A DNA stretch of 64,000 bases from Fluviicola sp. (GCA_002734065.2 NVXU02000054.1:62001-126000), one strand, 5' to 3'; shown: positions 33,582 to 43,401, numbered from the stretch's first letter. Notes: generated from the sequence alone by a model not told the origin. Translations and numbers: made by a program.

Positions 33582-35408
33582 ATGAAAAATTTAATAATCA
33601 TAGCGCTTTTATTCTTTCCGCTCTTCGGGTTCTCCCAAGGGACTGACCAACAATTGGCGCAGCATTATTATAACAACGGTGAGTTCGATAAAGCACTCGT
33701 TTATTATGAACGACTGTACGAAACGGATCATTCTAAATTCAATTTCAAAAGATATTACGAATGCCTTGCAGAAACGGGAGACGATAAAGCGGCTGAGAAA
33801 TTATTAAAGAAATCAGCATCAAAAAATCGATACGATAATGAATATGCCATCTTGCTGGCGAAATTCTACGAAGAAAGAGACCAAAAACCAAAAGCGGATA
33901 AAATTTACAATGATTTGATTGATAATTTGCAACCAAGTTCTCGAAATGTCATCGCGCTGTATAATTTGTTCAAGTCGCAAGGCAAACCGGAGATGTCCTA
34001 CAGAACATTGATGAAGGGGAGAAAGGTTTTGAAGAAGTCTTACCCGCTTAATTTTCAGTTTGCCGAATACTACGGTACGCAAGGAGAAACGGAGAAAATG
34101 ATCAACGAATATTTAGACATGATTGACTATCATTCGTCCTATCAAAGCAGTATTCAGCGGGTGCTTTCTGCGCAAATAGACTTCTCCAAAGAGGATTCTA
34201 AAGAATATGATTTATTGCGAACGGCCTTGATTTCTCGCACACAGAAAAATCCAGAAAACGTGCAATATGCGCAAATGTTGACTTGGTTATTTATTCAGCG
34301 GCAGAATTTTCCAGCAGCTTTGGTGCATGTAAAAGCAATCGATAAGCGAACAAGATCAGAAGGTAGAATGGTCTATGATTTTGGAAATATTTGCATTGAA
34401 AACAAGGACTTTTCAACGGCGAGAAAAGCGTTTAAATACATCGTTGATATGGGAGAAGAGAGCATGTACTTTATGCGCGCTCAAAATTCTTTGCTCAATG
34501 TTAGTTTTTTAGAGGTTACCACTCGACGAGATTTTACAAAGGAAGAATTAGAGGTTATAACAGCTGATTATCAAATAGTTATCGATAAGTACGGCAAGAG
34601 CAGAAAATCGCTTCCAGTGATTCTTGAGTTGGCGCATATTCAGGCATTCTATGCAAATAAGGGACAAGAAGCCATCAAATTATTGGACAATGCTTTGCTC
34701 ATTTCTGGACTTACAGACATGGAAAAAGCGGAGGTTAAAATGGAACTGGCGGACATTCACGTTTTGCATGGTGATATTTGGGAAGCGTCCTTATTCTATA
34801 TGCAAATCGATAAATCTTTTAAGTACGAACCCATTGGTCATGAGGCAAAATTCAAAAATGCACGTATTTTTTACTACGACGGAGAATTTGATTTTGCACA
34901 ATCACAACTGGACATTCTCAAGCAATCAACCACAAAATTAATTGCTAATGATGCCATTCAACTATCCTTATTAATCACCGACAACTTTGGTTTGGATAGT
35001 AATTATACAGTGATGAATTGGTTTGCGAGTGCAGATTTACTCATCGAGCAACATCGTTACGAAGAAGCATTTGTCTTATTCGATAGTATTCTAAATGAGT
35101 TTCCTGCGCACAGTTTGGGCGATGAAATTCTCCTGAAAAAAGCGCACGCCATGCAATTAAAAGGAAAATGGAACGCTGCTGTTACCAATCTCGAAGAAAT
35201 CATTAAATATTGGGGAGAAGACATCCTGGCAGATGACGCTCTTTTTCAGTTAGGCGACATTTATCAAAATCACTTGTTTGACAACGAAAAAGCATCAGAA
35301 TACTACCGCAAAATTCTCTTCGACCATAAAGGAAGTCTCTACTCTGTTGAAGCAAGAAAACGTTTTCAAGCGATTCGAAAAAAGACAGATCTGAAAGAAG
35401 AGTTGTGA
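33582..35408 (+). CDS. large TPR-repeat protein, secreted
   Basis: 608 aa. Signal peptide MKNLIIIALLFFPLFGFSQ, then a nearly continuous array of tetratricopeptide-like helical hairpins: QQLAQHYYNNGEFDKALVYY, YAILLAKFYEERDQKPKADK, EAFVLFDSILNEFPAHSLGD, ADDALFQLGDIYQNHLFDNE and KASEYYRKILFDHKGSLYSV. The last hairpins resemble BamD/YbgF-type outer-membrane assembly TPRs. TPR arrays are protein-interaction scaffolds; the partner is unknown. It stands alone behind a hairpin repeat and is followed by a 276-bp gap. Confidence 0.85.
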   Translation: MKNLIIIALLFFPLFGFSQGTDQQLAQHYYNNGEFDKALVYYERLYETDHSKFNFKRYYECLAETGDDKAAEKLLKKSASKNRYDNEYAILLAKFYEERDQKPKADKIYNDLIDNLQPSSRNVIALYNLFKSQGKPEMSYRTLMKGRKVLKKSYPLNFQFAEYYGTQGETEKMINEYLDMIDYHSSYQSSIQRVLSAQIDFSKEDSKEYDLLRTALISRTQKNPENVQYAQMLTWLFIQRQNFPAALVHVKAIDKRTRSEGRMVYDFGNICIENKDFSTARKAFKYIVDMGEESMYFMRAQNSLLNVSFLEVTTRRDFTKEELEVITADYQIVIDKYGKSRKSLPVILELAHIQAFYANKGQEAIKLLDNALLISGLTDMEKAEVKMELADIHVLHGDIWEASLFYMQIDKSFKYEPIGHEAKFKNARIFYYDGEFDFAQSQLDILKQSTTKLIANDAIQLSLLITDNFGLDSNYTVMNWFASADLLIEQHRYEEAFVLFDSILNEFPAHSLGDEILLKKAHAMQLKGKWNAAVTNLEEIIKYWGEDILADDALFQLGDIYQNHLFDNEKASEYYRKILFDHKGSLYSVEARKRFQAIRKKTDLKEEL

Positions 35409-35565
35409 TTTTTTTTATAGTGGCATTCAGTTATGAATGAGAAAATCAAAATGAAATACGCGAATATTGGAGGAGGCTTTGAGACACGAAAAGACCCCCG
35501 ACAATATCGAATTTCATGAAGTTTTTAGAAATGATTAACTGTAGCCACGAGCTTTTTCTTTGCGA

Positions 35566-35594
35566 ACTTTCTTTTTTGCGGAAAAAAAGAAAGT
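35566..35594. terminator. A/T-rich hairpin between the TPR gene and msrA
   Basis: ACTTTCTTTTTT (35566-35577) and AAAAAAAGAAAGT (35582-35594) flank GCGG. It may act as a bidirectional terminator but lies 158 bp after the TPR stop. The rest of the 276-bp gap shows no gene. Confidence 0.4.
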
Positions 35595-35684
35595 GGATAG
35601 GCTTTTTTAAGATTTCTTAACATTCTTCATGTAAGCAATCAACAAACACTCCGTTTATAGTAGCGTACTCTAATTACTAAATTT

Positions 35685-36341
35685 ATGAAAAACGTACTCT
35701 TAATACTAACAACATTCTTCGCTTTGCAATCTTGTGCGAGAATCAATGACCCCTCCGAAAGCACTGACAACAAAGGCTCACAAGAGTTTGTAAAGATTCC
35801 TATTGATAAATCTCAAACAGATACCGCTTACTTCGCAGCAGGTTGTTTCTGGTGTGTGGAAGCTATTTACGAATCCGTTCGAGGGGTCATAGAAGTTGAA
35901 TCAGGTTATTCTGGAGGTGTTATCAAAAATCCGACTTATGAGCAAATTTGCACTGGAAAGCTGAAACACGCTGAAGCCGTAAAAGTCATTTACGATCCAA
36001 AAAAAGTGAGTTTTTCAACTTTAGTCGATGTGTTTTTTAATTCTCACGACCCCTCAACACTTAACAGGCAAGGTCCAGATAGCGGACCTCAATATCGATC
36101 AATTGCTTTTTATCAAACAGATGAAGAAAAAGTGATTGTTAATGACAAAATAAAAGCACTCAAAGAGGCAGGAACATTCTCAAAAATCACCACAGAAGTG
36201 AAAGCGTTTGAAGTGTTCTACAAAGCAGAAGAATATCATCAAGATTATGAAAAAAACAACCCGAATCAGGGTTATATTCGAGCGGTTTCAATTCCAAGGT
36301 TGAACAAATTCAAAGAAAAGATGCCTGAAGTGCTAAAATAG
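35685..36341 (+). CDS. msrA: peptide-methionine (S)-S-oxide reductase, lipoprotein form
   Basis: 218 aa. A lipoprotein-like signal (MKNVLLILTTFFALQSC) precedes a standard MsrA domain. Catalytic motif AAGCFWCVEAIYESV contains the essential Cys, followed by VEVESGYSGGVIKNPTYEQI region, FFNSHDPSTLNRQGPDSGPQ and the end EYHQDYEKNNPNQGYI. It reduces methionine S-sulfoxide in oxidised proteins, here most likely in the periplasm or at a membrane surface. Full length. Followed by an AACGGGAA/TTCCCGTT hairpin. Confidence 0.95.
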   Translation: MKNVLLILTTFFALQSCARINDPSESTDNKGSQEFVKIPIDKSQTDTAYFAAGCFWCVEAIYESVRGVIEVESGYSGGVIKNPTYEQICTGKLKHAEAVKVIYDPKKVSFSTLVDVFFNSHDPSTLNRQGPDSGPQYRSIAFYQTDEEKVIVNDKIKALKEAGTFSKITTEVKAFEVFYKAEEYHQDYEKNNPNQGYIRAVSIPRLNKFKEKMPEVLK

Positions 36342-36351
36342 GGGTAAAAAA

Positions 36352-36374
36352 AACGGGAACTATTAATTCCCGTT
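36352..36374. terminator. hairpin after msrA
   Basis: AACGGGAA (36352-36359) pairs with TTCCCGTT (36367-36374). On the minus strand it is followed by seven T; on the plus strand there is no clear T run, so its terminator direction is uncertain. The remaining 260 bp up to the response regulator hold no gene. Confidence 0.5.
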
Positions 36375-36634
36375 ATCGATAAATATCCAGGCAAGCTGGA
36401 CGGTAGAATGTAAACGTGTTTTCATAAAGTGCAGTTTTATACGTTAATATCTAGGACTAAATTACGAAGCCTTCTTGGATTAATTCAAAAAAAAACTTAA
36501 AGGGTAGGGTGAATTGAGTTATCTGTTCTGATTAAAGAACGAAATGTCTTATTCAGCTAAAAAATACTTGCAAATAGAAAAGTTGTTGCGAATTTAAGTT
36601 GTATATTGACTTACGTTTAAGTAAAAGCAAGAAT

Positions 36635-37414
36635 ATGAAGTTAAGAGCACTAGTAGTAGATGATGAAGAATTTGCAAGAAAGAACCTTTCGATGATGCTT
36701 CAAGACCATTGCCCAGAAATAGAGGTGATAGGGGAGGCATCCAACAAGAATCAAGCGAGAGAAATCATAGAAGCAGAAAGTCCAGACGTTGTTTTTTTGG
36801 ATATTAGAATGCCTTCGGGAGCAGAAGGATTTGAACTTTTGGATGAAATTGACAAGAAAGATTTCTTTGTCGTTTTCGTTACTGCATTTAAAGACTACGC
36901 AATTCGTGCTTTTAACGCAAGTGCCGTTTACTACATTCTAAAACCAATTGATGTTGAAGAATTGCAACTCTCGGTTAAAAGATTGGTAGAAACGAAAGAA
37001 TTTTACAATTCTGAACCGGAGAATTACACTACTTATTTTGAGTCTTTGAAAGATTTGTCATCCAACTTATTGAACAACAAGCAAAGTTCAAGAATTGCCA
37101 TTAGCCATACCAAAGGGTTAAAAATTGTGGAAGACAGCACAATTACGCATTTGGAGGCGAACGGGAATTGTACTACGATATATTTCAACGATGGCTCCCG
37201 TTATTTGGACACAAGAACCCTAAAAGTCTATGAAAACATCTTGAATCCAAACAAGTTTTGTCGTGTGCATAAATCGCATATCATCAATTTGGGTATTCTA
37301 AAAGAATACATCAACGAAGACGGTCATTTTGCTGTTCTAGAGGGTGATTTAAGAATCCCTGTGGCGAGAAACAGAGTTTCAGAATTTGTAAAAATGCTAA
37401 AAGGAGTAAAATGA
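36635..37414 (+). CDS. LytTR family response regulator
   Basis: 259 aa from the ATG at 36635 (MKLRALVVDDEEFARKNL); a TTG start at 36599 would add a non-domain extension. Receiver domain residues 1-120: acidic pair Asp9/Asp10, phosphoacceptor Asp56 in DVVFLDIRMP, Thr in FVTAFKDYAIRAFNASA and Lys in YYILKPIDVEEL. The C-terminal LytTR DNA-binding domain includes THLEANGNCTTIYFNDGSRY and FCRVHKSHIINL. It overlaps the following sensor kinase by 4 nt (ATGA), forming a classical pair. Confidence 0.95.
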   Translation: MKLRALVVDDEEFARKNLSMMLQDHCPEIEVIGEASNKNQAREIIEAESPDVVFLDIRMPSGAEGFELLDEIDKKDFFVVFVTAFKDYAIRAFNASAVYYILKPIDVEELQLSVKRLVETKEFYNSEPENYTTYFESLKDLSSNLLNNKQSSRIAISHTKGLKIVEDSTITHLEANGNCTTIYFNDGSRYLDTRTLKVYENILNPNKFCRVHKSHIINLGILKEYINEDGHFAVLEGDLRIPVARNRVSEFVKMLKGVK

Positions 37415-40359
37415 TTAAAGCGCTATTAATTAGCCTATTTATTACAGTAAATCTTGGTGTTTTTGGGCAGAAGTACTCTTTTGTGACCTACAGCACCGAA
37501 CAAGGATTGCCACAGTCGCAAGTAACAGCGGTCAATCAAGACAGTAAAGGTTATTTATGGGTTGGAACGCTAGGCGGCCTGGCAAAATTTAACGGCAGTA
37601 ACTTCACTACTTTTTCATCCAATGAAGGTCTGCTAAATAACAGGATTACTTCTCTTTCTATTTTTGACAATACCTTGTGGGTAGGTCATGATGGCGGTAT
37701 TTCCATTTTGAAGAATGACAGTGTTAAAAGCATCGAGTTTTCAGGAGACGGAAACGATAAATCAAGAGGCGTTTCTAAAATCATCGAATTTAAAGGTCAC
37801 TTACTTATTTGCTCTAACGGAGGAGGTTTGTTTGTGAAAAAAAAGGATCAACTTGTTAAAGTAAAGCTGGAGAATTCTGACTTTGAAAGAATTCGTGATG
37901 CAGTCATTTACAATAATCAATTGTATCTCGCAACACGAGGTGGCATCTTGGTTTCAAGCGATGGCAAAGAATTTAATCGACTGAGTGAGTTCGGAGAAAA
38001 CAGCTTTTCAGGCATCTGTAAGAAGAATGATAGGATGATTTTTACAACCTATCAAAAAGGCGTTTTTGTTAAGAATTTAAAATCTGGAAAAACGCGTCAT
38101 ATTTCTGCAGACAAACTAAAACATAGTGTTTATGGTTGCTACATAGACGACGATGAAATTATTTGGCTGAATACATTGAATGGAATTGTTCAAATTCACC
38201 CATCCGATAGCCTGTCTTTTATTGACGAGTCGAATGGCTTACCTTTTAATATGATCAGTTGTTTTTTCAATGACAGTGAAGGCAATTTTTGGATGGGATC
38301 TCAAGGAAAAGGGCTTTTTCGCTACCCAGGAACTGATTTCCGCTATTACGACCAAACAACAGGCTTTCCAACAGATTTATTTGTCACTGGTTTTCAAGAC
38401 AAACAGGGTGATTATTACTTTGGAACTTTCGACAAAGGGATTGTAAAAAAAGCAGCTTCAGGAAAAATCAGCACAGTGGAAACTTCAGAGTCGACTATTT
38501 GGGCTTCTTTGTACGATGTAGGGGGAAGTAATTGGTTCGGAACAGGAAGTTCTTTGATAGAAATCACAAAGTCAGGAGGCGTTATTGAGCATTTTATGGA
38601 AAACAATCCTGAAATTCCAGGAAGTAAAATCACAGCATTGTATAAATTATCGGACTCCAGAATGTACATTGGAGGCAACAGAGGAGCCGCAGAATACAAA
38701 AATGGAAAATTCAAGCGCTTAGGGCGAAAACAGGAGGAAATAGGAACAGTCAGGGACTTCGAAGTAGTTAACGGGCAACTTTATTGCGTGACCAATCTTG
38801 GATTGATGATTTTTAAGAATAATCGCTTTGAAATGGTTCAAAACATCACTCAAGTAGCCTATAACATCGAAAAAGATGCGAGCGGTACCTTGTGGTACGG
38901 AACTGAGGAGGGACTTTTTCGCTTGAAAGATGGAACTATCGATCAGGTTAAACTGCTAAATGACCCCGCTTCTAATTTCATTGCTTTTATGAATTACAAG
39001 GACAATCGTTTGTTTGTGGGGACGAATAACGGATTGTTTATTCTTTCAGAATTAGAGAAAAATGAGGTGTCAATAACTCGATTTGGTATCAGTGACGGTA
39101 TTTTGGATCTAGAATCTAATCTAAATTCGGGTTTTTTCGATAATGATAACTCTTTCTGGTTTGGAACGGCATCTAGCTTAATCTGTTATCATATTTCGGG
39201 TAAAGCAAAAACGAAACCCAAGCCAAAAATTAACTTAATTTCCATTCTGCTCAACTATGAGAGTTTTGACTACAACAGGTATTCTCAAGGAAGTAACCCT
39301 GAAGGGCTTCCTATGGATTTGAGTTTACCCTTTTCTAAAAACAACCTCACTTTTGAGCTAGATGGAATCTCTTTGGTCTATCACAAAGGCATATCTTTTC
39401 AATTTTGGATGGAAGGCTTGCGCGATTCATGGTCCAGCGCATCTAAAAATTCAACCATATCATTTTCGAGTTTGCCTGCCGGAGAATATACATTGCACCT
39501 TCGTTCTGTAGATCTTGAGGGCAGAATGTCTGAAGAAATAACCTTTCCCTTCTCAATTAATGCAGCATTTTACAATACATGGTGGTTTTACTTGCTAATC
39601 ATCTTGTTTGTTGGTGGTTTGACCTACGCTTTTCTCCTATTTAGATTAAAAAGAGTAGCAGAAAGCAATGAGAAAGACAAATTACGTTATAAATCACGTC
39701 TATTAACTCTGGAGCAGCAATCAATGAACGCAAGTATGAATAGACACTTCATTTTTAATTCGCTCAATTCCATTCAGTATTTCATCAATACACAGGATAG
39801 ATTCTCCGCAAATAAATACCTGACAAGTTTTGCGAAATTAATTCGGAAAAACCTCGATTCTGCAACAAGTCCTGGAAATGTGATTTCTTTAGAAGATGAA
39901 CTGGAGAGAATTCGCTTGTATTTATCCTTAGAATCGATGCGTTTTAAAGATCGATTTGACTATGAAATCAATGTGAAAAATGTGGATATTGAGTCAGAAT
40001 TTATACCCGCAATGATTATGCAACCCTTTATAGAAAATAGTATCATACACGGTATTCTGCCTAACGAGGCGAAAAAAGGACTCATTAAGATAGATATTGA
40101 AATTAAGAACGATTATATCGAGATTCTCATAGAAGACAATGGCATAGGAATCAAAAATAGCCTCTCGCAAAAGACGAGGATGGACGGAGATCATAAATCA
40201 CAGGGGATGGAAATAACCTCTAAAAGGATAGAATTGATTCAGAAAATATCAGAAAACGATATTTCGCTAATTGGACCCGAAGAAATCATTGATAACAACC
40301 GTTTAATCAATGGAACGAGGGTTTTAATCAAAATACCGTGTGATAATTTGGTAGATTGA
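37411..40359 (+). CDS. LytS-like sensor histidine kinase with beta-propeller sensor
   Basis: 982 aa. Signal peptide, then about 600 residues of two-component-regulator propeller repeats (YSTEQGLPQSQVTAVNQDSK, GYLWVGTLGGLAKF, NFWMGSQGKGLFR, TLWYGTEEGLFRL), as in the hybrid sensors of Bacteroidota. A Y_Y_Y-type beta sandwich (YSQGSNPEGLP to LHLRSVDLEGR) follows, then a transmembrane helix at about residues 723-743. The cytoplasmic part carries a His_kinase domain with the phospho-accepting His779 (MNRHFIFNSLNSIQYFI), MIMQPFIENSIIHG (N box) and EDNGIGI (G box). It differs from the usual hybrid two-component proteins because the regulator is a separate upstream gene. Signal unknown. Confidence 0.95.
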   Translation: MIKALLISLFITVNLGVFGQKYSFVTYSTEQGLPQSQVTAVNQDSKGYLWVGTLGGLAKFNGSNFTTFSSNEGLLNNRITSLSIFDNTLWVGHDGGISILKNDSVKSIEFSGDGNDKSRGVSKIIEFKGHLLICSNGGGLFVKKKDQLVKVKLENSDFERIRDAVIYNNQLYLATRGGILVSSDGKEFNRLSEFGENSFSGICKKNDRMIFTTYQKGVFVKNLKSGKTRHISADKLKHSVYGCYIDDDEIIWLNTLNGIVQIHPSDSLSFIDESNGLPFNMISCFFNDSEGNFWMGSQGKGLFRYPGTDFRYYDQTTGFPTDLFVTGFQDKQGDYYFGTFDKGIVKKAASGKISTVETSESTIWASLYDVGGSNWFGTGSSLIEITKSGGVIEHFMENNPEIPGSKITALYKLSDSRMYIGGNRGAAEYKNGKFKRLGRKQEEIGTVRDFEVVNGQLYCVTNLGLMIFKNNRFEMVQNITQVAYNIEKDASGTLWYGTEEGLFRLKDGTIDQVKLLNDPASNFIAFMNYKDNRLFVGTNNGLFILSELEKNEVSITRFGISDGILDLESNLNSGFFDNDNSFWFGTASSLICYHISGKAKTKPKPKINLISILLNYESFDYNRYSQGSNPEGLPMDLSLPFSKNNLTFELDGISLVYHKGISFQFWMEGLRDSWSSASKNSTISFSSLPAGEYTLHLRSVDLEGRMSEEITFPFSINAAFYNTWWFYLLIILFVGGLTYAFLLFRLKRVAESNEKDKLRYKSRLLTLEQQSMNASMNRHFIFNSLNSIQYFINTQDRFSANKYLTSFAKLIRKNLDSATSPGNVISLEDELERIRLYLSLESMRFKDRFDYEINVKNVDIESEFIPAMIMQPFIENSIIHGILPNEAKKGLIKIDIEIKNDYIEILIEDNGIGIKNSLSQKTRMDGDHKSQGMEITSKRIELIQKISENDISLIGPEEIIDNNRLINGTRVLIKIPCDNLVD

Positions 40360-40378
40360 TACTAAATTCCTATATTTG
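40347..40378 (+). promoter_or_regulatory. promoter of the small acidic lipoprotein gene
   Basis: TTTG (40347-40350), 20 nt, TATATTTG (40371-40378). It overlaps the last codons of the kinase gene, so the lipoprotein has its own promoter. Confidence 0.7.
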
Positions 40379-40398
40379 TTAGTAATAAGACGTTTATA

Positions 40399-40647
40399 AT
40401 GAACAAATTAATCTACATATCTGCAATCATCTTAGGCTTGGCATTCGTGTCATGTACTAAACAAGAGATTGTACCTGTGAGTGATAACACTCAAGATGTT
40501 CCAGTATGGGAGGTTCAGCAAACGATTTTGCACGATGATGGTGATACTCATAACATAGACGGTAGCGTTTCTCCTGCAGATGACGGTTCTCGTAATGGAG
40601 ACATCACAGATCCAAACAATGACCCTGATGGGAAAGCACAAAATTAA
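40399..40647 (+). CDS. small acidic lipoprotein
   Basis: 82 aa. Lipoprotein signal MNKLIYISAIILGLAFVSC, then a very acidic, glycine/asparagine-rich mature part (DGDTHNIDGSVSPADDGSRN, GDITDPNNDPDGKAQN) without predicted structure. DxNxDPDG resembles calcium-binding loops, so calcium or surface adhesion roles are possible but unproven. A good promoter precedes it and a strong terminator follows, so it is a monocistronic unit. I know no matching family. Immediately downstream of the sensor kinase, it could be a signal or output of that system (inference). Confidence 0.72.
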   Translation: MNKLIYISAIILGLAFVSCTKQEIVPVSDNTQDVPVWEVQQTILHDDGDTHNIDGSVSPADDGSRNGDITDPNNDPDGKAQN

Positions 40648-40668
40648 TAGCTAAATATATTTAACACC

Positions 40669-40694
40669 AAGCTCGTTTTAAACGAGCTTTTTTT
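40669..40694 (+). terminator. terminator of the small lipoprotein gene
   Basis: AAGCTCGTTT (40669-40678) and AAACGAGCTT (40680-40689) followed by a T run. Confidence 0.85.
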
Positions 40695-40799
40695 ATGCCC
40701 GTTAAATAAATAAATTATACACTTCAGGTTTTAATTATTTATGGCGTTTATACTCTTCGTATATTAGTTTCATTGAACTTATGAAATTAATAATTATAC

Positions 40800-42356
40800 A
40801 TGTCTAACAGGGTAAATGAAGGCTTATTTGAATTGATAAAATCAATGAACAGATCAGAGAAGCGCTACTTTAAAGTAGTATCTTCTCGGCACTCTATCGG
40901 GGGTAAAAATAATTATACCCGGCTTTTTGATGCCATTGACAAACAATCAGTTTATGATGAGGAGCGCTTGTTCAAATTATTTGAGGGAGAATCATTTCTG
41001 AAACTCTTTTCGATAACGAAAAAACGTTTGTATGACCATATTCTTTCTGCCTTAGACTCTTTCCATACAAGTAATTGTACAGAAGCCCAACTCTATAAAA
41101 TGCTTCATTCTGTTGATATATTATACGATAAATCCTTGTATGAGCAGAGTAAGAAAATTTTAAGAAGTGCGGAGAAATTGGCAATAAAGCATGAAAAAAA
41201 TGAGATTTTGTTGATTATTTGCAATAAAAACAAGAGATTATTAGAAACACAAGGTCATTTATTGGTTTCAGATGAAATAATTGATGAAGTGCATGTGAAA
41301 GTAGGTGCGTTCCAAAATGAAATTGAACTAAGAAATAAGTTATGGACTATCAAAGCAAAACTTTTTGTAAGGCTTTCTCAGAAAGGAATTTCTCGCTCTG
41401 AAGAAGATTCTGAAACTTATGGAGAGATATGCAAAGATGCTCTGACATTGGAAACGGACAATGACCATTCATTGGAAGTTAAATATTTGTTAGAACACAT
41501 TAAAAGTGCCTACCACTATGCTGTTGGTGACCTTAAAAGTACCTTGAAGAGTTTACAAGGCAATATAGAATTATTCAGTTCCGACACATTGAATACCGTT
41601 TCTCTCAACAAGCAGATTTCGGTTGTATCTAATGCCATTTATGTGGCTGATAAACTGGGTCTGCACAAAGAATCGAATCAATATCTTGAGAAATTAAAGC
41701 AATTGGAGGTTGATACGGAGTCAAACGAAGACATGGCCATTAAGTTATTTTCAAGTATTTCTAGCATAGAATTAGATCTCCATTTAAGGAAAGGAGATTT
41801 TGAAAGGGCTTCTGAAATTGCTCAATCTGTTGAAGATAAACTGCTAAAATTTGACGGAAAAATAATCCCAATTCGAAAAGCATTTTTGTCCTTTAAAATG
41901 GCCGTAATACACATGGGAATGGGGGATTTTAACAAAGCATTGAATTGGATTAATGTAATTCTCAATGATTCTAGGCTTGACAAAACGGAAGATATTGTCG
42001 GATATGCGCAATTGCTCGATTTGTTAATACATGTAGAATTGGACAATCAGAAATTACTTCCCTATTCTCTGAAAAATACAATGCGCTTTTTTAAAACGCG
42101 CAATAGATTGTACGGTTTTGAGACGATATTTTTACAATTCATACAAAAATTGATTAATTGTGACGACAGATTCGAAATTGAAAGCATCTGGGAAGAATTG
42201 AACAATGAGTTAGCCAATATTTCTGACGATTCTTTTGAAAGTGTTGCCTTAGAGTATTTTGATTTTAAATCCTGGGCAGAGGCAAAACTACAAAACAAGT
42301 CTTTCGATAGTATTGTAAAAGAGAAATATTACGAAACAATTAGAGCGGCTTCCTAA
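40800..42356 (+). CDS. uncharacterised helical-repeat protein (cytoplasmic)
   Basis: 518 aa without signal peptide or membrane helices. The N-terminus (LFELIKSMNRSEKRYFKVVS, then NYTRLFDAIDKQSVYDEERL) looks like a conserved module seen in Flavobacteriia proteins of unknown function; the rest is an all-helical repeat region resembling TPR or SEL1-type arrays (LYEQSKKILRSAEKLAIKHE, KGDFERASEIAQSVEDKLLK, MGDFNKALNWINVILNDSRL). Such all-helical proteins often bind other proteins. It stands alone, convergent with thiL; a TATATTAG -7-like element lies at 40760-40767. No function can be assigned. Confidence 0.75.
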   Translation: MSNRVNEGLFELIKSMNRSEKRYFKVVSSRHSIGGKNNYTRLFDAIDKQSVYDEERLFKLFEGESFLKLFSITKKRLYDHILSALDSFHTSNCTEAQLYKMLHSVDILYDKSLYEQSKKILRSAEKLAIKHEKNEILLIICNKNKRLLETQGHLLVSDEIIDEVHVKVGAFQNEIELRNKLWTIKAKLFVRLSQKGISRSEEDSETYGEICKDALTLETDNDHSLEVKYLLEHIKSAYHYAVGDLKSTLKSLQGNIELFSSDTLNTVSLNKQISVVSNAIYVADKLGLHKESNQYLEKLKQLEVDTESNEDMAIKLFSSISSIELDLHLRKGDFERASEIAQSVEDKLLKFDGKIIPIRKAFLSFKMAVIHMGMGDFNKALNWINVILNDSRLDKTEDIVGYAQLLDLLIHVELDNQKLLPYSLKNTMRFFKTRNRLYGFETIFLQFIQKLINCDDRFEIESIWEELNNELANISDDSFESVALEYFDFKSWAEAKLQNKSFDSIVKEKYYETIRAAS

Positions 42357-42363
42357 GAGTTAT

Positions 42364-43401
42364 TCAGTCTTCAAAATGATTCCAACCTTGTGCCGTTAAT
42401 TCTATAGCAGCACCGTTTTTATCTACGTAGTAACGACCAGCTTTCTCGTCTGTTATATGCCCAATCACAGTCATGTGAGGGTTGCCCTTAATTTTTTCAT
42501 AATCAGATTGAGAAATCGTGAAAAGCAATTCGTAATCCTCGCCACCATTCATTGCGCAGGTATTTGGGTCCAAGTTGAACTCAATCGCTGTCATAGAAGT
42601 CTGACCATCGATGGGTAGTTTCTCATCGTAGATGTGGCAACCGACTTTACTCGACTTACAAATATGCAAGACTTCAGATGCTAATCCATCAGAAATATCA
42701 ATCATTGCCGTTGGTTTTACATCTAATTCTTTCAAAAACTTGACAACATCAACCCTTGCTTCTGGCTTTAATTGACGCTCGATAATGTAATCATGTCCGT
42801 CTAAATCAGGTTGAATGTTAGGATTTGTATTGTAAACCTCTTTTTCTCTCTCCAAGACTTGCAAACCAACATAAGCTGCACCTAAATCACCTGTTACGAC
42901 CAATAAATCATGCTCTTTTGCTCCAGATCGGTAAGTAATCGCATCTTTTTTCACTCGACCGATGGCTGTGATGCTAATTGTCAACCCAGAAAGCGATGAT
43001 GAGGTGTCTCCACCAATTAAATCAACATTGTACACTTTACAAGCGGTGTGAATTCCGTCATACAATTCTTCAAGCGCTTCCACCGGAAAACGATTGGAAA
43101 CGGCAATGGAAACCGTAATCTGTTCTGCAACGCCGTTCATTGCACAGATGTCAGACACATTAACCGCAACAGCCTTGTAACCGAGGTGCTTTAACGGCAT
43201 GTACATCAGGTTAAAGTGAACGCCTTCTATCAACATATCTGTTGATATCAATTGGGATTGGCTCTTAGAAATAGACAACACAGCAGCATCGTCTCCAATG
43301 CCGAGTCTTGTAGAGCTTTGGGTATTCTTAAAATTCTTTGTGAGATGTTCTATGAGTCCAAACTCTCCCAATTTGTCTAATTCTGTGCGTTGCTCACTCA
43401 T
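42364..43401 (-). CDS. thiL: thiamine-monophosphate kinase
   Basis: 345 aa AIR synthase-like ATPase that makes thiamine diphosphate from thiamine monophosphate. Motifs: LGIGDDAAVLSISKSQ and STDMLIEGVHFNLMYMP at the N-terminus, KAVAVNVSDICAMNG, DLIGGDTSSSLSGLTISITA, LLVVTGDLGAAYVGLQ, MIDISDGLASEVLHICK and GGEDYELLFTI. All metal-binding acidic clusters appear present. It is the only thiamine gene in the window. A TAGTTTTG -7 element (minus strand, 43424-43417) lies about 15 nt before the ATG. Confidence 0.97.
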   Translation of the reverse strand: MSEQRTELDKLGEFGLIEHLTKNFKNTQSSTRLGIGDDAAVLSISKSQSQLISTDMLIEGVHFNLMYMPLKHLGYKAVAVNVSDICAMNGVAEQITVSIAVSNRFPVEALEELYDGIHTACKVYNVDLIGGDTSSSLSGLTISITAIGRVKKDAITYRSGAKEHDLLVVTGDLGAAYVGLQVLEREKEVYNTNPNIQPDLDGHDYIIERQLKPEARVDVVKFLKELDVKPTAMIDISDGLASEVLHICKSSKVGCHIYDEKLPIDGQTSMTAIEFNLDPNTCAMNGGEDYELLFTISQSDYEKIKGNPHMTVIGHITDEKAGRYYVDKNGAAIELTAQGWNHFED

